Positions 9,333-22,800 of a stretch of DNA of 64,000 nt are shown here, in pieces. A program made the translations under genes and the position numbers. Each line of letters opens with the position of its first letter. Within the stretch, counting starts at the first letter, position 1. The notes under the pieces are model-generated. The model worked only from the letters and a program-made list of their open reading frames with translations, searched no databases and was not told the DNA's origin. Source of the stretch: Watersipora subatra (Eukaryota > Bryozoa > Gymnolaemata > Cheilostomatida > Watersiporidae); NCBI RefSeq assembly GCF_963576615.1, contig NC_088708.1:29085191-29149190 (forward strand), read 5' to 3'.

Positions 9333-10242
9333 AGGTTGACTTGCAACAAAATTCACATTACAGTTATTTGGTATCAAAAGACTCACCATGTCTTAATCTG
9401 CTGTGTTGTAGGTGCAAAATATGTGGAAATGTGATTTCAAGCTCTTAAAAGCTTAAAAACGAACAGTTAATCGCAGCCATCAGAAAACTTCTGTAGGTTA
9501 TAATCTCTTTCCAAAACGTCTCAAATGTGACGTAGTTGAATGTGATGGATTTTGTTTACACTTTCATACAACCTCATTCGTCGAAATATTTTCACAAATG
9601 TACTTCACGCGTTCAATAAAACCATGTCTATTGTCCAAATGTGTCTATTTCATCATCATTGTAACGCTGTCACTTTGAGCACTGTTATCTTAAAGCCTAC
9701 CATAAAAATTTGTTTAACTTTTCAAACTTAGCTCGCATGAGTACATATCATTCTCTGATAAACATGACGAGCCTGTTGGTCACTTGTGATAGCTGAAAAA
9801 TGATGCAGAAATTATTCGCGCTGCTTGTCAGGAAGTATGGGTCACATGATCAGATTACGACTAGATGATTAGACCAAGCCGAAACAGAACTGTAAAGTAG
9901 CGAGCATCTATATTTGATACGGGCTCCTCGGTGAAACCAGAAGTGTTTGTCATAAACTAGCGCTACGAGAAGTTTTATATTGAGTCTTTTAGTGGCCTTT
10001 CAATTCAGGTGATAACATCACGTGTCAAAACAATAACCAAATGGATTGACTACGTCAGAGAAATAAACTAATTCCAATCTACGGCGGTTTCGGGATGGCG
10101 GCGATTAACTGTTCGTTTTTGAGCTTTTCAGAGCTTGTAATCAAATTTCTACATATTTTGCACCAACAACACAACTGAGTAAGACATGGTGAATCTTTTG
10201 ATACCAAATAACTGTAACGTGAATTTTGTTGCAAGTTAACCT
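9333..10242. mobile_element. TTAA-flanked MITE, copy 1
   Basis: A 910-bp element with long terminal inverted repeats: 9333-9480 matches the reverse complement of about 10090-10242. It begins AGGTTGACTTGCAAC, ends GTTGCAAGTTAACCT, and TTAA lies on each side (9329-9332, 10243-10246). A TTAA target is typical of piggyBac and Kolobok families; which of these applies is not settled. No transposase is seen inside. A shorter, internally deleted copy is at 53889-54263. Confidence 0.8.
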
Positions 10243-10246
10243 TTAA

Positions 10247-10549
10247 GGTTACTTCAAGCGTGCTATCTATGCCTATGAAATGTTTTTGACTGACTCATTA
10301 GGTATCTCACAATGAGCTTCTCTTTAACACTATTTTTTATTTTTCGAAGAGGAATCAGTTTTTTCGAAATTCGACCCTTCATCATTGATACGTTGGAAAA
10401 ATCGTTCAACTATCTTTCATAGTTACTCTCAGCTACTTGATACAATATAATGCACAACGTTTTCATTGGATTAGCTCCCATACAGCTCAAGCTGTATGTG
10501 GTTGTCACATTTCTGTAATAAAACAACTGAAGAATTTACTGTTTTCCAG
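10247..10549. other. Intron sequence before Skeletor-like exon
   Basis: AT-rich, no coding signal recognised. It ends in a polypyrimidine-AG acceptor (CTGTTTTCCAG) at 10549. No counterpart of the preceding exon (the one at 25744-25920 in the full gene) was found anywhere between 9135 and here. Confidence 0.6.
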
Positions 10550-13500
10550 GACTTCCATCCTGGGGTATTGCCTGGTATATAAACGGCGTCCTCATTCCGG
10601 AGCTGCACCTGGAGAGGGGTGTGTCTTATACTTTTCTTGTTGGTGGTGGAACAGACCCTTCGGAGGGCTCTATGTACCACCCCTTCTATTTCACGGACAG
10701 CATCAAAGGAGGCTATGCAACAGTGAGTTGATGAATCTACATGATTATGGAGCTATGCCTTAGCTCTTTAATATCTCTATGTTATTATCATTATTATGCA
10801 TAAATGAAAATAAATACATATATTATTATTTTCTTCCACATCTGTTGTTTTCTCTTCTGGTAACATATGCTGATTGCTCGGATGTCTGTTGTAGAATTCT
10901 AATGGAACAATTTATCCAGGAAAAGTAAATGGGAAGACAGAAAATTATGCAGGTAAACTTGCAGTGTAACTTCTACTTATGATTACCTTAACATAGATCA
11001 GCAGGTAAACTGGTATACAGTGTAACTTCTGTTTTTAATCAATGTGATTCAATGAGAAAACCTGTTTTGAAAATGTATAATTTGCGTAATGATAAATGGA
11101 AGTGATTTGTTATTCATGAATATATGACACCACAGTAAAGTAGTGGTAATGTCTGGAAAGTTTGCACAGATACAAAGATCTTTCTCTTGGCTGGATAACA
11201 TCTGTAATTATCATATAATTGTAGCAATTACATATAGGGTTATTATTCTCTATCTCTATGATCATCTCTGGTATGGTAGTAACTCTGGTATGGTAGTAAC
11301 TCTGGTATGGTACATCTCTGGTATGGTAGTAACTATGCTAGGAATAGTCATGGCTTTTAGTTACACAGCAAGTGTGCCCTCTTAGGCGTGTTAGTCTATT
11401 CAACTCTTTGTGATCTAGTAAGGCATGGAATATGTCAATGTTGCCAATAATACTGGGTAGCCTTTGTTCCACAGTTGGGGGATATTGCGAATGGAAGTTA
11501 ACATCTCATGCTATTGCTGATCTGGACAAGGGTAGTGTATATAACTGCTTTGAGACATTCAAAGCTGACATGTACCTGGACTGTACGGACGGATCAGACG
11601 AGTACACAGAGTTTGTATTCACTCCTGACAGTTCTACACCAGATATCTTGTACTACCAGGTACTGCTCTAGATGAGCTAAGCTAGTCATACACACTACTA
11701 GCTCAAAGGATGCTGTTAAATGCAATAGTAGATGATAAATAAGTTATGGTGTTTTTGAAAATAAAGTTTCTCCTTCATATTAGACCTTTTGATGTATGGT
11801 GTGCATGCAAGATGTGACCAGTTGTAAATTCTGCTATTTAAAATGTCTAGTTGAATCTTGTCATAGGAATTTTTGACTCAACATAAAACTTGAACAAATA
11901 CTTTTTAGGCATACATTGTATGAAGCAATTTGTATCTTACACCGTCCAAACTTTTCAAAACATTACAATTGGTTAAGTAAAGGTAAAAAACTGCAGAAAT
12001 TAAAAACCAACTATAAAACATACAAAATATGTAAAATAAGTTTGTTTAAACGCCATCTAGTGTAAGTTATCTTATTTAATTGGATCATTCATTCTACTTT
12101 TGAACTGGTTCATTGCCAAGCCTGCAATACTAGTTAAAACAATTTATCCCATTTATCCCAATCATAATAATCCCAATTTTCTAATTACCTGTATGCTGAA
12201 CTTTATCACAAAGCTGTATGTATTCTGATAAGGTACGACCACACAAGATGATTTTATCGTTTGCTCTGACCGAAATCACAAAATGAATGAAAAACGCCGA
12301 ATTATTCGGCCGAAATTCACAGAATTGTCAGATCTGTGCATGCACATCAAAATCGTCGACGAAACGCTTTTAATTGGTTGAACAAATCATTACCAATCGC
12401 GATTTTAGCAGCTTTTGCAATTGGTATAGTCCTAGACATTTATTACGGCACACAATAAAAGTACGAGCGCAATTCAACATAGTACATACGATGCAACTGC
12501 CTAAATTGCGCTATCGTTGGTTTTTATCAGTCGGACAGCATGACTACAAATCGTTTATTTTTTAATAATAATGATTTCTTTTTAGCTGCAAAAGTTCCGT
12601 TGTAAAAAGAGTTGCCATCTTTAGCACAATCAAGTCAGTTGCATCGTATTTTCTATGGCAAATTGCGTTAGTATTTTTTTGCGTGTCCCGCTATGTGTCT
12701 TGGACTATATAAATCACAAAAGCTGCTAGAATCGTACTTGTTATTAATTTGTTTAGCTAATTAAAAGCGTTTCCTCGACGATTGCGGTGTGCATGCACAG
12801 CTCTGACAATTCTGTGAATTTTGGCCAAATAATTCTGTGTGTTTTGTTCATTTCGTGATTTCTGCCAGAACTAATGATAAAATCGTCATGTGTGGCTGTA
12901 CCTTTAGACTAGCATGCGATTTTTTCTGGATACCTACTTCAGCATAACCGCACAAGTGTTATAATATGTGCTCTCAAAATGAAGGGGCGTGTTGAGGCAA
13001 ATGTATGCTCATGCTCATCGAAATACCAAGTTGACTCCCTGTAGTATCTGTTGTGTAGTACCTGTTGTGAAATACCAAGTTGACTCCCTGTAGTACCTGT
13101 TGTGTAGTACCTGTTGTGAAATACTAAGTTGACTCCCTGTAGTACCTGTTGTGTAGTACATGTTGTGAAATACCAAGTTGACTCCCTGTAGTACCTGTTG
13201 TGTAACCGAATGAAGATTGCTCAGTTGCTCTTTTAAATGTCTCAATGCAAATTATTAGAGACTTCACCAACAAACATTCTAAAAATACTTGAAAACTTCC
13301 TCTGAAATCTGCTGGGTATTTCAGCTTTGTAATACTGTGCTATTGCTGGTACCAAAGTTGATACTCTTTTTAACAACTCTAAATAATATTAGACCTCTGA
13401 TTTGAAGGTGCCCATGAAAACCTTAATCACAAACTGTTTATTTAATCACACCCTAGCTGACGAGATGTGAACTAAAAACTTGTTTCCATACTATGAGTAG

Positions 13501-14524
13501 TATTAGCCACTTGACCTTCACTATTTGGGTTCTACTAACTACATTATTTCTAAGTCTAAAAGAATATCTTATAAAATATTTACTTGTCACATTTTAGTGC
13601 AAAACTGACAAAATACATGGTATTGTTTTTCCTAAGCGCATTTTCTTGGTTGCATAAAAAGCATTTGTTTCTAATTGATATTCATCTAAAAAAAAATTGT
13701 TCAAAAAATCTGTTGTATGTATATATTCCTTCTCTCTGAGTCCAATAGGCAATGATAGTAAAGCATTAGTCCTGTAGTTCTAGTCCAAAATATATTTCAT
13801 ACTTTTCTAACAAGAATTGCTGTTACACCTCACTACGCAGTAGCTTCCCTTATACAGCCAGCAATCAGGCATATGACAGGGTAGCAATGATATTAATACA
13901 GAACATTGACCTACTATCAATCTTTAGCAGTTATGATGGCCAGAACTGTAAAGGACAAACAATATGTTTTATTTTGTGTAAGCTAGTCAACTGATCATGA
14001 AAGCCCTAATCTATTTGAAATGCACTCTCTATGGCATCAGCGATGTACCAGATAAGTTGATTCTGTTAGTGAGACATGTACACTTTGTGTTTTCGAAAAT
14101 TGCTGGAAATAACATTGTAAGCCTCCTTCCCGATGCTTTAGATATATGACTGTTTAAAAAAATTGAAAACGGGTCATTATAGCAATTTTGCAATTATTAT
14201 GAAGCTTATTTGCTATTGTATAAAACATCATTAAGAAAGAATCAGTGTAGACCCTTTGAGTTTTAGCTGGGAGTTAAGTAATACTGTGATTAAGCAGTTT
14301 TTAGTCACCTGTCTATGTCTGCCATCGTATTGTATAGATGAGACTTTCTCTTTTTCTGTCAGTGTTACACACATGAGAGTTTAGGCTGGAAGGTGCATGT
14401 GTATGATAACCTGCCAAAGAAAGAAATTGCTGCAGAGACGTGTTCAGCACCGACACAGACTATGCTGAGTTTCCTACTTTTTCTTGCCACCCTCATCTTT
14501 AACCTCCTCTACTTACACCTTTAA
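10550..14524 (+). CDS. Skeletor-like protein, last four exons only
   Basis: Four exons encode the C-terminal region of a Skeletor-type protein: 10550-10722, 10895-10952, 11475-11659 and 14363-14524 (TAA). The first contains the family signature SWGIAWYINGVLIPELHL, then a conserved MYHPFYFTD stretch. The third has the YCEW and DILYYQ motifs. The last begins CYTHESLGWKVHVYD and ends in a hydrophobic tail suited to a membrane or GPI anchor. Splice phases match the complete paralogue at 19858-28262. Exons two and three are the same length (58 and 185 nt) in both. No upstream exons are in the window. Either the gene starts left of base 1 with the 9-kb retrotransposon in an intron, or this is a truncated duplicate. 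All four exons are open and splice sites are canonical. Confidence 0.85.
11266..11335 (+). repeat. Short tandem repeat, about 17-bp unit
   Basis: About four imperfect copies of CTCTGGTATGGTAGTAA within the second of the three introns of the Skeletor-like fragment. Confidence 0.7.
12230..12904. mobile_element. Fold-back MITE of 675 bp
   Basis: Almost the whole element is an inverted repeat. It starts AAGGTACGACCACACAAGATG-like and ends with the complement (..GGCTGTACCTT). Arms match outwards from about 12510/12630, including GCATGCACA, CAGAATTGTCAGA and ATACGATGCAACTG blocks. Identity is imperfect, so it is not a recent copy. No clean TSD and no transposase were seen; the superfamily is undetermined. 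Confidence 0.72.
13021..13204 (+). repeat. 49-bp tandem repeat, about 3.8 copies
   Basis: Units start at 13021, 13070, 13119 and 13168, each reading AAATACCAAGTTGACTCCCT followed by two GTAGTACCTGTTGT-type sub-repeats. It lies in the last intron of the Skeletor-like fragment. Confidence 0.85.
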
Positions 14525-14666
14525 TTCTTTACCTGCGGCTGTGTACTCTCTGGACCTTGTCAGGCATCCTCAAAGCTATAAAAATGTCTTCTTTTCACCC
14601 TTTTGTTATGGCCATTATTTTGACGCAATTTCTCTTTTATTTTCATGTTTAACCTTTGCAAAGTTG

Positions 14667-14672
14667 AATAAA
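14667..14672 (+). terminator. Candidate polyadenylation signal
   Basis: AATAAA lies 142 bp after the stop codon of the Skeletor-like fragment, a normal 3' UTR distance. Confidence 0.4.
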
Positions 14673-17585
14673 AAGGGTGTTTTTACGCAATGTCAATATA
14701 CAAAGGGGCAAGCGCAAACTATTTTAAAGTTAATCATAGTTTGTCCTTTTTGTGCTTCTTCATCGCTTCCTGAGAGTGATCTGCTCAAATCTGTAAACTT
14801 ATTTGAATTCCCTGTTGAATTTCAATGTTAATCTATTTTATTCCTGGCATAAATATATGAATTGGACCAGTTCTTTGGGTTGCTTATACTTTACTTTAGA
14901 AGCTAATAATAATAATTTTAATACAGCTTTATGAGCTACTAAAAGTCTGTAAATTATGTCTCCTTGCATGTAGTCAAGTTGTCTCAAAGGAACTCAACGA
15001 TGTTATATATCACACTGCCAGCCTTCTGCATTCTTAATCCAACATTCAATTCTTAACACCAATTCTTGTTACTTTATATTAAACTAATTCTAGGAAATAT
15101 TACTTGTAATGGGCTGATTAAAATAATGCATTCTATATAATTGAACATTTTTCTACTGTAACAAAAATAATGTGATTAAAGCAACTGTTGCAAAGAAGGT
15201 GAAAATAGAGTTAAACATCAGCATCGCTGGTTTCACTTTAATCTATGTAACGGAATCTACTGTACTCCAGTAGCTTTCAACTGCTGTCGTAACGTAATTT
15301 TATGAGCACCAGTGATATCCACTGTACTTCAGTAGCTTGCAAGTGCTGTCGTAATGTACATAATCTTATGAGCACCGGGATGTTCACTGAGTCAACTAAT
15401 ACAGTTAAATATCATTACGGTAAATTAGTTTGTTGAATTTCTCAAACTTAAAAAAATTGCTGAATTGTGATTTAAGTAACTTAAAGTGCCTTGAACTATT
15501 TTTTGCTCATCAGTTTTCCATATACGTATATCTCATGAAGGGTGTTCTTCACTGAGAAATTAATTTACTGCGCACAGATAGAGCTTGAAGTGTGTGTCCA
15601 AGGTGTCAAATCAAGGCAACTACAATTATAGGCTTTACAATTAAAAAGTAAGTGTAAAGCCTATCATGTCTTGAAATCGTAAAAGGATGTCCTCATTCTG
15701 TAAAGTGTTTTGTAACAATAACACATCCGCTAAGCATCTACCTAATAAAATATTAATCACCTTTGCACTTAAATTGTATGTTGTCAGAAAACCTAAGGGT
15801 TACATCTGCATTTGTTTTATGAACGCTTTCATAGAAAATCACTAGAATAGAGATGCCTCCCACTAGCTACAGATCTTTGTTATACGGAAGAGGGATAAGA
15901 TACTTGTACCGATATTGCACATAGAGTTGTACAGGGACACTCATAGGAAACTGGTAAAAATATAATAACCTAAACATCACTTAACGATGTTGCTTTTGAT
16001 GTTTCAACATTAGTTCTAATCTACACTGATACTAATTTACCATGTGATGATCTATAAATCATAAAACTTGTCAGAGGATAAACTTAGATGATGGGCGCCT
16101 AGTGAGATTCTACATTTTTGTATATAAGAATATTCTTACAAAGCTTTTACGATTTGTCATGAATAAGCTATATTTTATAGTTAATAACTCGGTTAGAGTG
16201 ACAGAAATATCTCACATTCTTTCACAGCTAGACATGACACAGCAATTAGAGTGCACGACTACACAAAAGCGTCCTATTAAATATTTAAATTAAATTTGTA
16301 AACTTTTAGTTGTTTTAAAATGTATTTAATATCACAACGTCGATATATAAGGAAGCCTTGCTAAAAATAACCAAATTTTATGGTATAGTGTTAAAAGTTT
16401 TCTCAAATCACAACCTAGACAGAGCCAAAAATAACCGGTATCTTGAAATAAAGAAATGTGTGTTCTGAAGATCAGTGACTGTACCATTTGATATTTCAAA
16501 TCATCGGTGTGATGTAAAACACCAAGTTAAGTTTCATAGATCCTCTTGCTAATCCTGATTCACATTGCTGTTACGCCTAATAACTCATAATCCTGCTAGG
16601 ACGACAAATGTTTAATATTCAGTCCTACTCTTGCACCAGATGTAACAACAGCTACCACAAATTGTAAGTACTTTATCAGAATACTGTTAAGTAGAAAGAT
16701 GTATATTCTGATTGGGCAGCTACAGCCCGGGTTCATTCTCTGTAACAGGTTCTAGGATAAGTGTTTGCATATTTGCATAAACATACTGCGTATCACTACC
16801 TACCTGCATATTCATAGAAAAATATTTAGGTAAGCTGATTTTCAGGTCTTTGAAGAGCAGCTTGCTTTTCTACTTTTTATAGAGAGAGAATTTAACGTTG
16901 TTGTTGAAAGTCATTACAAAACCTTTGTATTAGTCTGGGTTAATCTAGTATAAAATAAGCTTAAAGAGTGTCATTTTCTAAGTAAAGCAAATGACAGCAA
17001 AGGCTCATTGGATTATCCAATAATTTTTTTCATATTAATTTGCATAGAAGTTAGAAATTATCTCATAGAAGAGGAATTTACATTAGTCCTTTATGCAAAG
17101 CATAGCGCATATACTGCGACATTTGTAGGTTCTACCAATACATTTATTTCAACACATTTAGTGTAAGTTTAATTTGGTGTTATAATTAGGGGATGTTGGG
17201 TATACAAATGTTGAGAGTCATATAATGTTGGACCTCAATACGATCCTATTATTGAACTTTATTTCAAGCACATAAATTAATCCTTCAATTGTTTTAGTTA
17301 AAAAATGTGGGTCTTTTTTAAAAAGCACGCACCTACATGTATATAATTATGTTGTTGATATGAAAATGCCATACATAAGTTAAAGCTACTAGATGCTATA
17401 ACCCAAAACATATTTACTCATACTAACTGATAGATTAGGTACATAAATATTGGTAAAACCTGTTCATCTGTTAATTCCAAATTGATTATGAATTAAAAAA
17501 ATAAGTTTCTACACAGTTACCAAAAGATGAAACCTAGAAATTTACTATGGTTCCCTTTTAAAACTTGCTACAATTTTTTAAAAAG
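14673..17585. other. Intergenic region without recognised genes
   Basis: AT-rich. The only structure seen is a direct duplication with a 62-bp period at 15259-15383 (unit around ACTGTACTCCAGTAGC). Open frames here are short and unlike any family I know. Confidence 0.6.
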
Positions 17586-17593
17586 GTCTATAG

Positions 17594-18740
17594 CAGAGGT
17601 CAGCAACCCATCGCTCCAGAGCCGCATGCGGCTCTTTCATCCCCTCGCTGCGGCTCCCTCTGACATTGGACTTTTTTACCATATGCCAAGTAATTCATCA
17701 AAATATAAAAATTTTATCACTAGATTTTGTAATATAAATTAAAAAATGGTAATTATGATGATAAATCAAACATTGTCAATTGTTATGCGTCATTATTTAT
17801 GCGCCTATAAACTGCCAAAATGACACAAGCCGACACGAAACTTCTTGATTTTTTTACCCCAGGTAGGCAAACTTAGGTGAATACTAAGAAAATAAAACAG
17901 AGAGAGAAAAATAGAACATTTAATTCTACATGGGCTGATTCGTTTGCTTTCACTGCTGATGAGACTGGCTCACCAGTTTGCTTAATATATAATGCGAAGT
18001 TTGCAAACAACAAAAAGTCAAATATTGCAAGACATTTTCAGAAGAAACACACAGCCTTTGCTTGAAAACTTCCAGAGGGAGATGAGAGAAAAAAGGCCAT
18101 TTCGGAACTGATGCGTAAGGTAAATTTGACCAAAATTCATATTGTGAAGTAGGTGAAGTTCGCAAATTCAACTACATATGCTAGTTTTGTGGCTGCTCAA
18201 GAAATAGTAAGGCGTGGAAAGCCGTTCACCGACGGAGAATATTTAAAAGAATCATTCGTTAAGATTTCTGAGCATCTGTTCGCGGACGTTAAAAATAAGA
18301 TTAAAATTGTGTAGAAAATCAGAAATATGCCCCTGTCTGCAAAGACGGTCAAAGACAGAATCATACGAATGACAGAAAAATCCCCAGACAGTAAATAAAA
18401 GACATCAATAAAAGAGAAGTGAATGTTTTTTGAAGCAATCTTACAAACAGCGTAATATTTTACATTACGTTCAAGTTATTATTAGCTATTTTATTGTTCT
18501 TTGCAAAGGTGTAATTTTGTTTTCTCAGCAGTTAAATCATTATAGGGCCTACATGCCATACCTTTTCGTTTTATGGTGTAAAAATGGTATAAAAGCATCA
18601 AAAGCTAAACAAAAACGCTCCATGTAGTATTTATTTTTTTAATTCAAAGTATCAAAGGGGGTTTGCGGCTCCTACTGCGCTTTTTCCTGTAGAAAACGAG
18701 TCCAATTGGCTCTTTGAGTGGAAAAGGTTGCAGACCCCTG
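17594..18740 (+). mobile_element. Decayed hAT transposon with BED-finger remnant
   Basis: Flanked by an 8-bp target duplication with one mismatch (GTCTATAG 17586-17593; GTCTATAA 18741-18748). Ends are CAGAGGTCAGCAACC and, inverted, CAGGGGTCTGCAACC, typical hAT termini. At 1147 bp it is far shorter than an autonomous hAT. The plus strand 17877-18370 still reads like the N-terminus of a BED-type hAT transposase (ZBED/GTF2IRD2-like). The finger has one Cys replaced by Tyr (CLIYN for the usual CLIC) and keeps RHFQKKH. Stops at 18063, after IHIVK and elsewhere break it. Confidence 0.82.
17877..18370 (+). pseudogene. hAT transposase N-terminal fragment
   Basis: Translates in one frame as a broken BED-finger region followed by a stretch resembling ASFVAAQEIVRRGKPFTDGE of host-related hAT transposases. 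In-frame stops interrupt it several times and the catalytic part is missing. It cannot make a working transposase. Confidence 0.7.
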
Positions 18741-18748
18741 GTCTATAA

Positions 18749-19786
18749 GATTAAACATCATTTACTAGCCGTTAACATACCCTGTCAAGATACATATAGT
18801 GAGAGACAAGTCGCTATGATAAAACAGTCACTTGTTCATGTCTGTCATGTTATTTTATAGATGACTTTCATATCACCACTACAGCTACACACAGAAGAGC
18901 TCAAGTTGAAAACACAGGTGTATGCTAAACTGTTCTGTAATGCAGTGTTACAAAATTTCAATGATATTCTAAAAACTTTCTTATTTATGATTGCAAATTA
19001 AAAATAATTGGGTAAGTTCTTTGAATGTATAAATTGTTATTATTAGCATATTTATGACAAAGAGAGTCTACTGAGAGGATTGGCTTCTGTAAGTGATATC
19101 ACATTAATATGTTAATTGAAATTAGAGAACATTGTTAGAAGGTACCATCGTAGTTGTAAAACATTGTATGAAATTTATATTGTAAGTACATACGATTTTT
19201 GTAATGATTAATTTTGAAAGTTATTTAAAAACTGTTCTACATGTACCATGAAACTTTGCAACTAAACGAAAAACAGAGAATATACATAAAAATGCCTTTC
19301 ACAAAACATTTTTGATTTAAGTTTGTTATATTATTTGTCTGTCAGGGTCATAAGCTTATACATTTATATTTGGTGTTTCTCAAGTTACCAGCATATTTAG
19401 ATTGTTAAAGCAAGTAGATATCTTCGGGTATCATTCATTCATCTGATCCTGCTAGGTAATCCCATCAAGAGCGGAACCATGCATGTAATATTGACTGGTT
19501 AAGGCTACACTCTATCCAAGTAACAGTTTTGATCACAGAGCTAATATTCTCGGGGTAAGTCACCAAGCACTGTATCAATGTAATAGCTAAATGGTAGAAC
19601 CATAGGAGTGCCACCTTCATCTCAGATCGCATATAATCCTCACCAAGCTGCTGAGTCATGTTGGTGAGGATTTCTAGCTCCATCATGCATTACGGAGCAT
19701 TTACCAGTGCCGAGTAAAAATGATTGGCAAATTGCACTGTCACAGATCGAATACGTACGGTTCAGCCGATCAGGCAGAACGAAGGA
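18749..19786. other. Intergenic region upstream of the full Skeletor-like gene
   Basis: AT-rich with no recognised gene or repeat. Two short minus-strand open frames near 19465-19834 have no features that support coding. Confidence 0.55.
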
Positions 19787-19794
19787 TATAAATA
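19787..19794 (+). promoter_or_regulatory. Candidate TATA box
   Basis: TATAAATA lies 64 bp before the start codon of the Skeletor-like gene. A start site about 30 bp downstream would leave a 5' UTR of roughly 35-40 nt. Position is the only support. Confidence 0.4.
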
Positions 19795-19857
19795 TATCAG
19801 GTACAATCCTTCTGCGCAAATCAAAATAAAACAAACCAAAGAAAAGAACGGTTTATA

Positions 19858-22800
19858 ATGATTTCAATACTGTTATATGTGGTTCTTACAGTTGGTGAGC
19901 ATATTGGTTTTTCTTTAATTCACTTAAAATCTTCTGCTAGAGTTGTTCACTAACTTTCATTGTCAATTGGTGTTTTATAATATATTTTCTTGCCAGTTTC
20001 TCTATCTGTGACTGGTGTCGCTACAGGGGTTGTATTCTCTGTGGAGGGAGAATACTATGGGAAGTTCTTACACTCCGGGTGGGGAGAAGGTGCAGTACAT
20101 GCACTGATTGGAGATATCTATGCATCAGATGCACAAACATTGCAAATCATTGGTTTTACCTTTGATGGGAATGCTCCAGGTAGGCTGATCTTGACATTCA
20201 AAATATATTATATATACATATGTAAATGATGTTGTTTGTGTAGAGTTTCTAAAAACATGGTATATTTCTAATTAGTATATTATCGTAACCTGGATAAGGT
20301 GCCTTCAAATAAATAAGAAACGTTTCAACAGAATAAAGTTTAAAAATTGCAAAAACATTTTGATATAATAAAATTTTAAATTCATTTAATTTAACAAAAT
20401 TTATTTTACTGCAAATTGTTTCAGTTTTTAATATAATTTGCTTTATATTTTATATTTAAAAGCGTTTTTTGTCATGAAACATAAAAATTCGGATTTTCAA
20501 AGTAATTTCTAGTATTCACAAGCAAAGAGCAGTGTTCATTGGCTTTTAGCTTCCTGTATAATAAAATGTTTGAGGTTTTGCTTATAACAAAGCTGTATAA
20601 TAAAAACGCCTGCATCAATTCTAATTTTTGACGTACTTGTTGTGATATATTTAAACATTTAATCACATTAAATCAGTTATATTATAATGGTATTAAATTG
20701 CTGAACTATTAGTTAATACTTTTTCTGATAAGAAATATTGCTTTCAGTGAATACAAATCTGTTTCATATTTAATTATTTATGGGTTTTGAAACACTTAAA
20801 AGTCATAACTAAGCGTAACGGTGCAAGTTTAAATTCATTTGTATAAATACAGTATTAAAAACTAAGTTGAAATAATACTATAATCCTCTCATTGACTTCA
20901 TTTGCAGGTGCGGTGTTTTTATTGGGTACAGATAAATCATACAGTCAAGTACAGGGTGGTGGTAATGGTGACCCGACTGCAGTTGCCGTCCAAAACCCTG
21001 AAGGAACCTTGTAAGTAGATGCAGCAAACCAATCTGTGATCAGATTAGCTTTCTATTGTAACAGTTTAGCCATAGCTTGACGCCAATAGCTGTAAAATAA
21101 TCACAATATCCATTGCTTCAAAGAAGTGGTAATATCAATTATGGTACCATATTAAAAGCAAAAATCTAATCTATCGGTATATAGATAAATCTCAGTGTTT
21201 GTTTGTCTGCCTGTCGTCTGTCATGTGTGCGTCCAGTTATAGCAATTGAAATCTAGCAACAAAATACCTGCTTCGCACTGGAATTGAACTCAGAAACACC
21301 TGTTCTGCAGATCAGACAGGCTGCGCTACGCTGTCCTTGCCATACTCTGGAATAATTGTGTACCTACCTATTACACCGGTTAAAATACTCAGGTTTGCAA
21401 AAAATAGTATTGGTTACTACTAGCACGCTCGAATATTACACGAAGTTTCATGGTTGCGTGAGAGATCATGAAGTGTAACATAACAACTAAAAGCACACTT
21501 ATAAACACAAGCCGGCCTCAGACGGACGAACACAGCTCTTATTATAGTAATGATTAAGTCTAGCTTAGAATACTAACTCAAGTTATTCAAATTCGTCGGG
21601 TAATCATTTCATTACGCGTGCAATGCGACATTCACCTAGTATTACATATTTATAACATTGTTGAAGAACAGAATGTTTCGAAATCATTCAGTAGAACTGT
21701 GCTTACTATTGACTGCAGCGAGGGATTGCCTGTCTATGAAAATGAGAATCTGCTGCTGAGTTTACCTGAAGGAACCGTGTTGAGTGATTACAGCTACATC
21801 TCTGTATGGTGTCGCAATTTCAGTGTAAGTAATAGTAACAAATGTAAAGTAAATTGGGAATGCATATCAGAATGGTTTGTCTCCTTGAATGCTTGTTACA
21901 TACAGTGCTCAATTTATATAAATATGTATATTTCTCAAAGTTTGTGTGTAGGTATGTGGGTATGTGTGTAGTTCCAGGGATAGCTATTAAAATCTTGGAA
22001 TAAAGAATTCGTATCACAGAAGATTTGATCTCGCGCTCTTTGGTTCACCGAACCAACACCTTACCATTTCTGCCACACTAGCTTGATGGATTCATTGTGC
22101 GATATATGTCGTTATATGGGAGCAAATAAGCTACAGCTCTCTGTCACGTCGCAAAGTCATGAGAATGGGTAGCTCTTATTAGTAAGCTTACCCAAATTAT
22201 TCATTGGCAATGTGCCAGGCTAATAGTAAGTGGCAGGCAACTCTCATTACTTCACATTGTTTATAAGCTGATTTTTAATACCCGAGCAACGCCAGGTAGC
22301 ACAGCTAGTACATAGATATGAACTTTATTATCGCCAGTCAATGATGTTTAAAGCAATTTAGACCAAAATCAAATAAAGGATAATAGAGCAAAATTATGCA
22401 AATTGGAAGAAAAAGTTCTTTCTGCATAACTCTGTTCTATAATGTGGATTTGTAAGATGTTGGTGTTTGGTATAGAGTGTAGTGGATTTTCTGAAATAAA
22501 GTTTTGTATTATGAAATACAATGTGTTAGGAGGTGCAATATTGCTTTAGGTATATTTTGGAGGGTTTGACATCCCAGAAGGGTTTGATTATCCACAACCT
22601 CAAATGATTGGTCAGTTTTCACAACTGGCGCATCAAGTCTCATCTGGTCAGGTGACCATATTGGATGAAAAAACAATTAAGATAGAACAGTTCACATATG
22701 ATGGCCAAGGTCCAGGTATGATCTCTCTCAGTACATTACTGTTGTGATATTCAGCTTTGACTCATAGATGTAACTGCTCACTGACTAAAATGGTTCCATC

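Noticed and set aside
14484-14831. 115-aa plus-strand ORF
   Set aside because: It overlaps the last exon of the Skeletor-like fragment in another frame and runs into the 3' UTR.
19465-19834. Two overlapping minus-strand ORFs upstream of the Skeletor-like gene
   Set aside because: No domain, no start context, and they overlap the likely promoter of the plus-strand gene.
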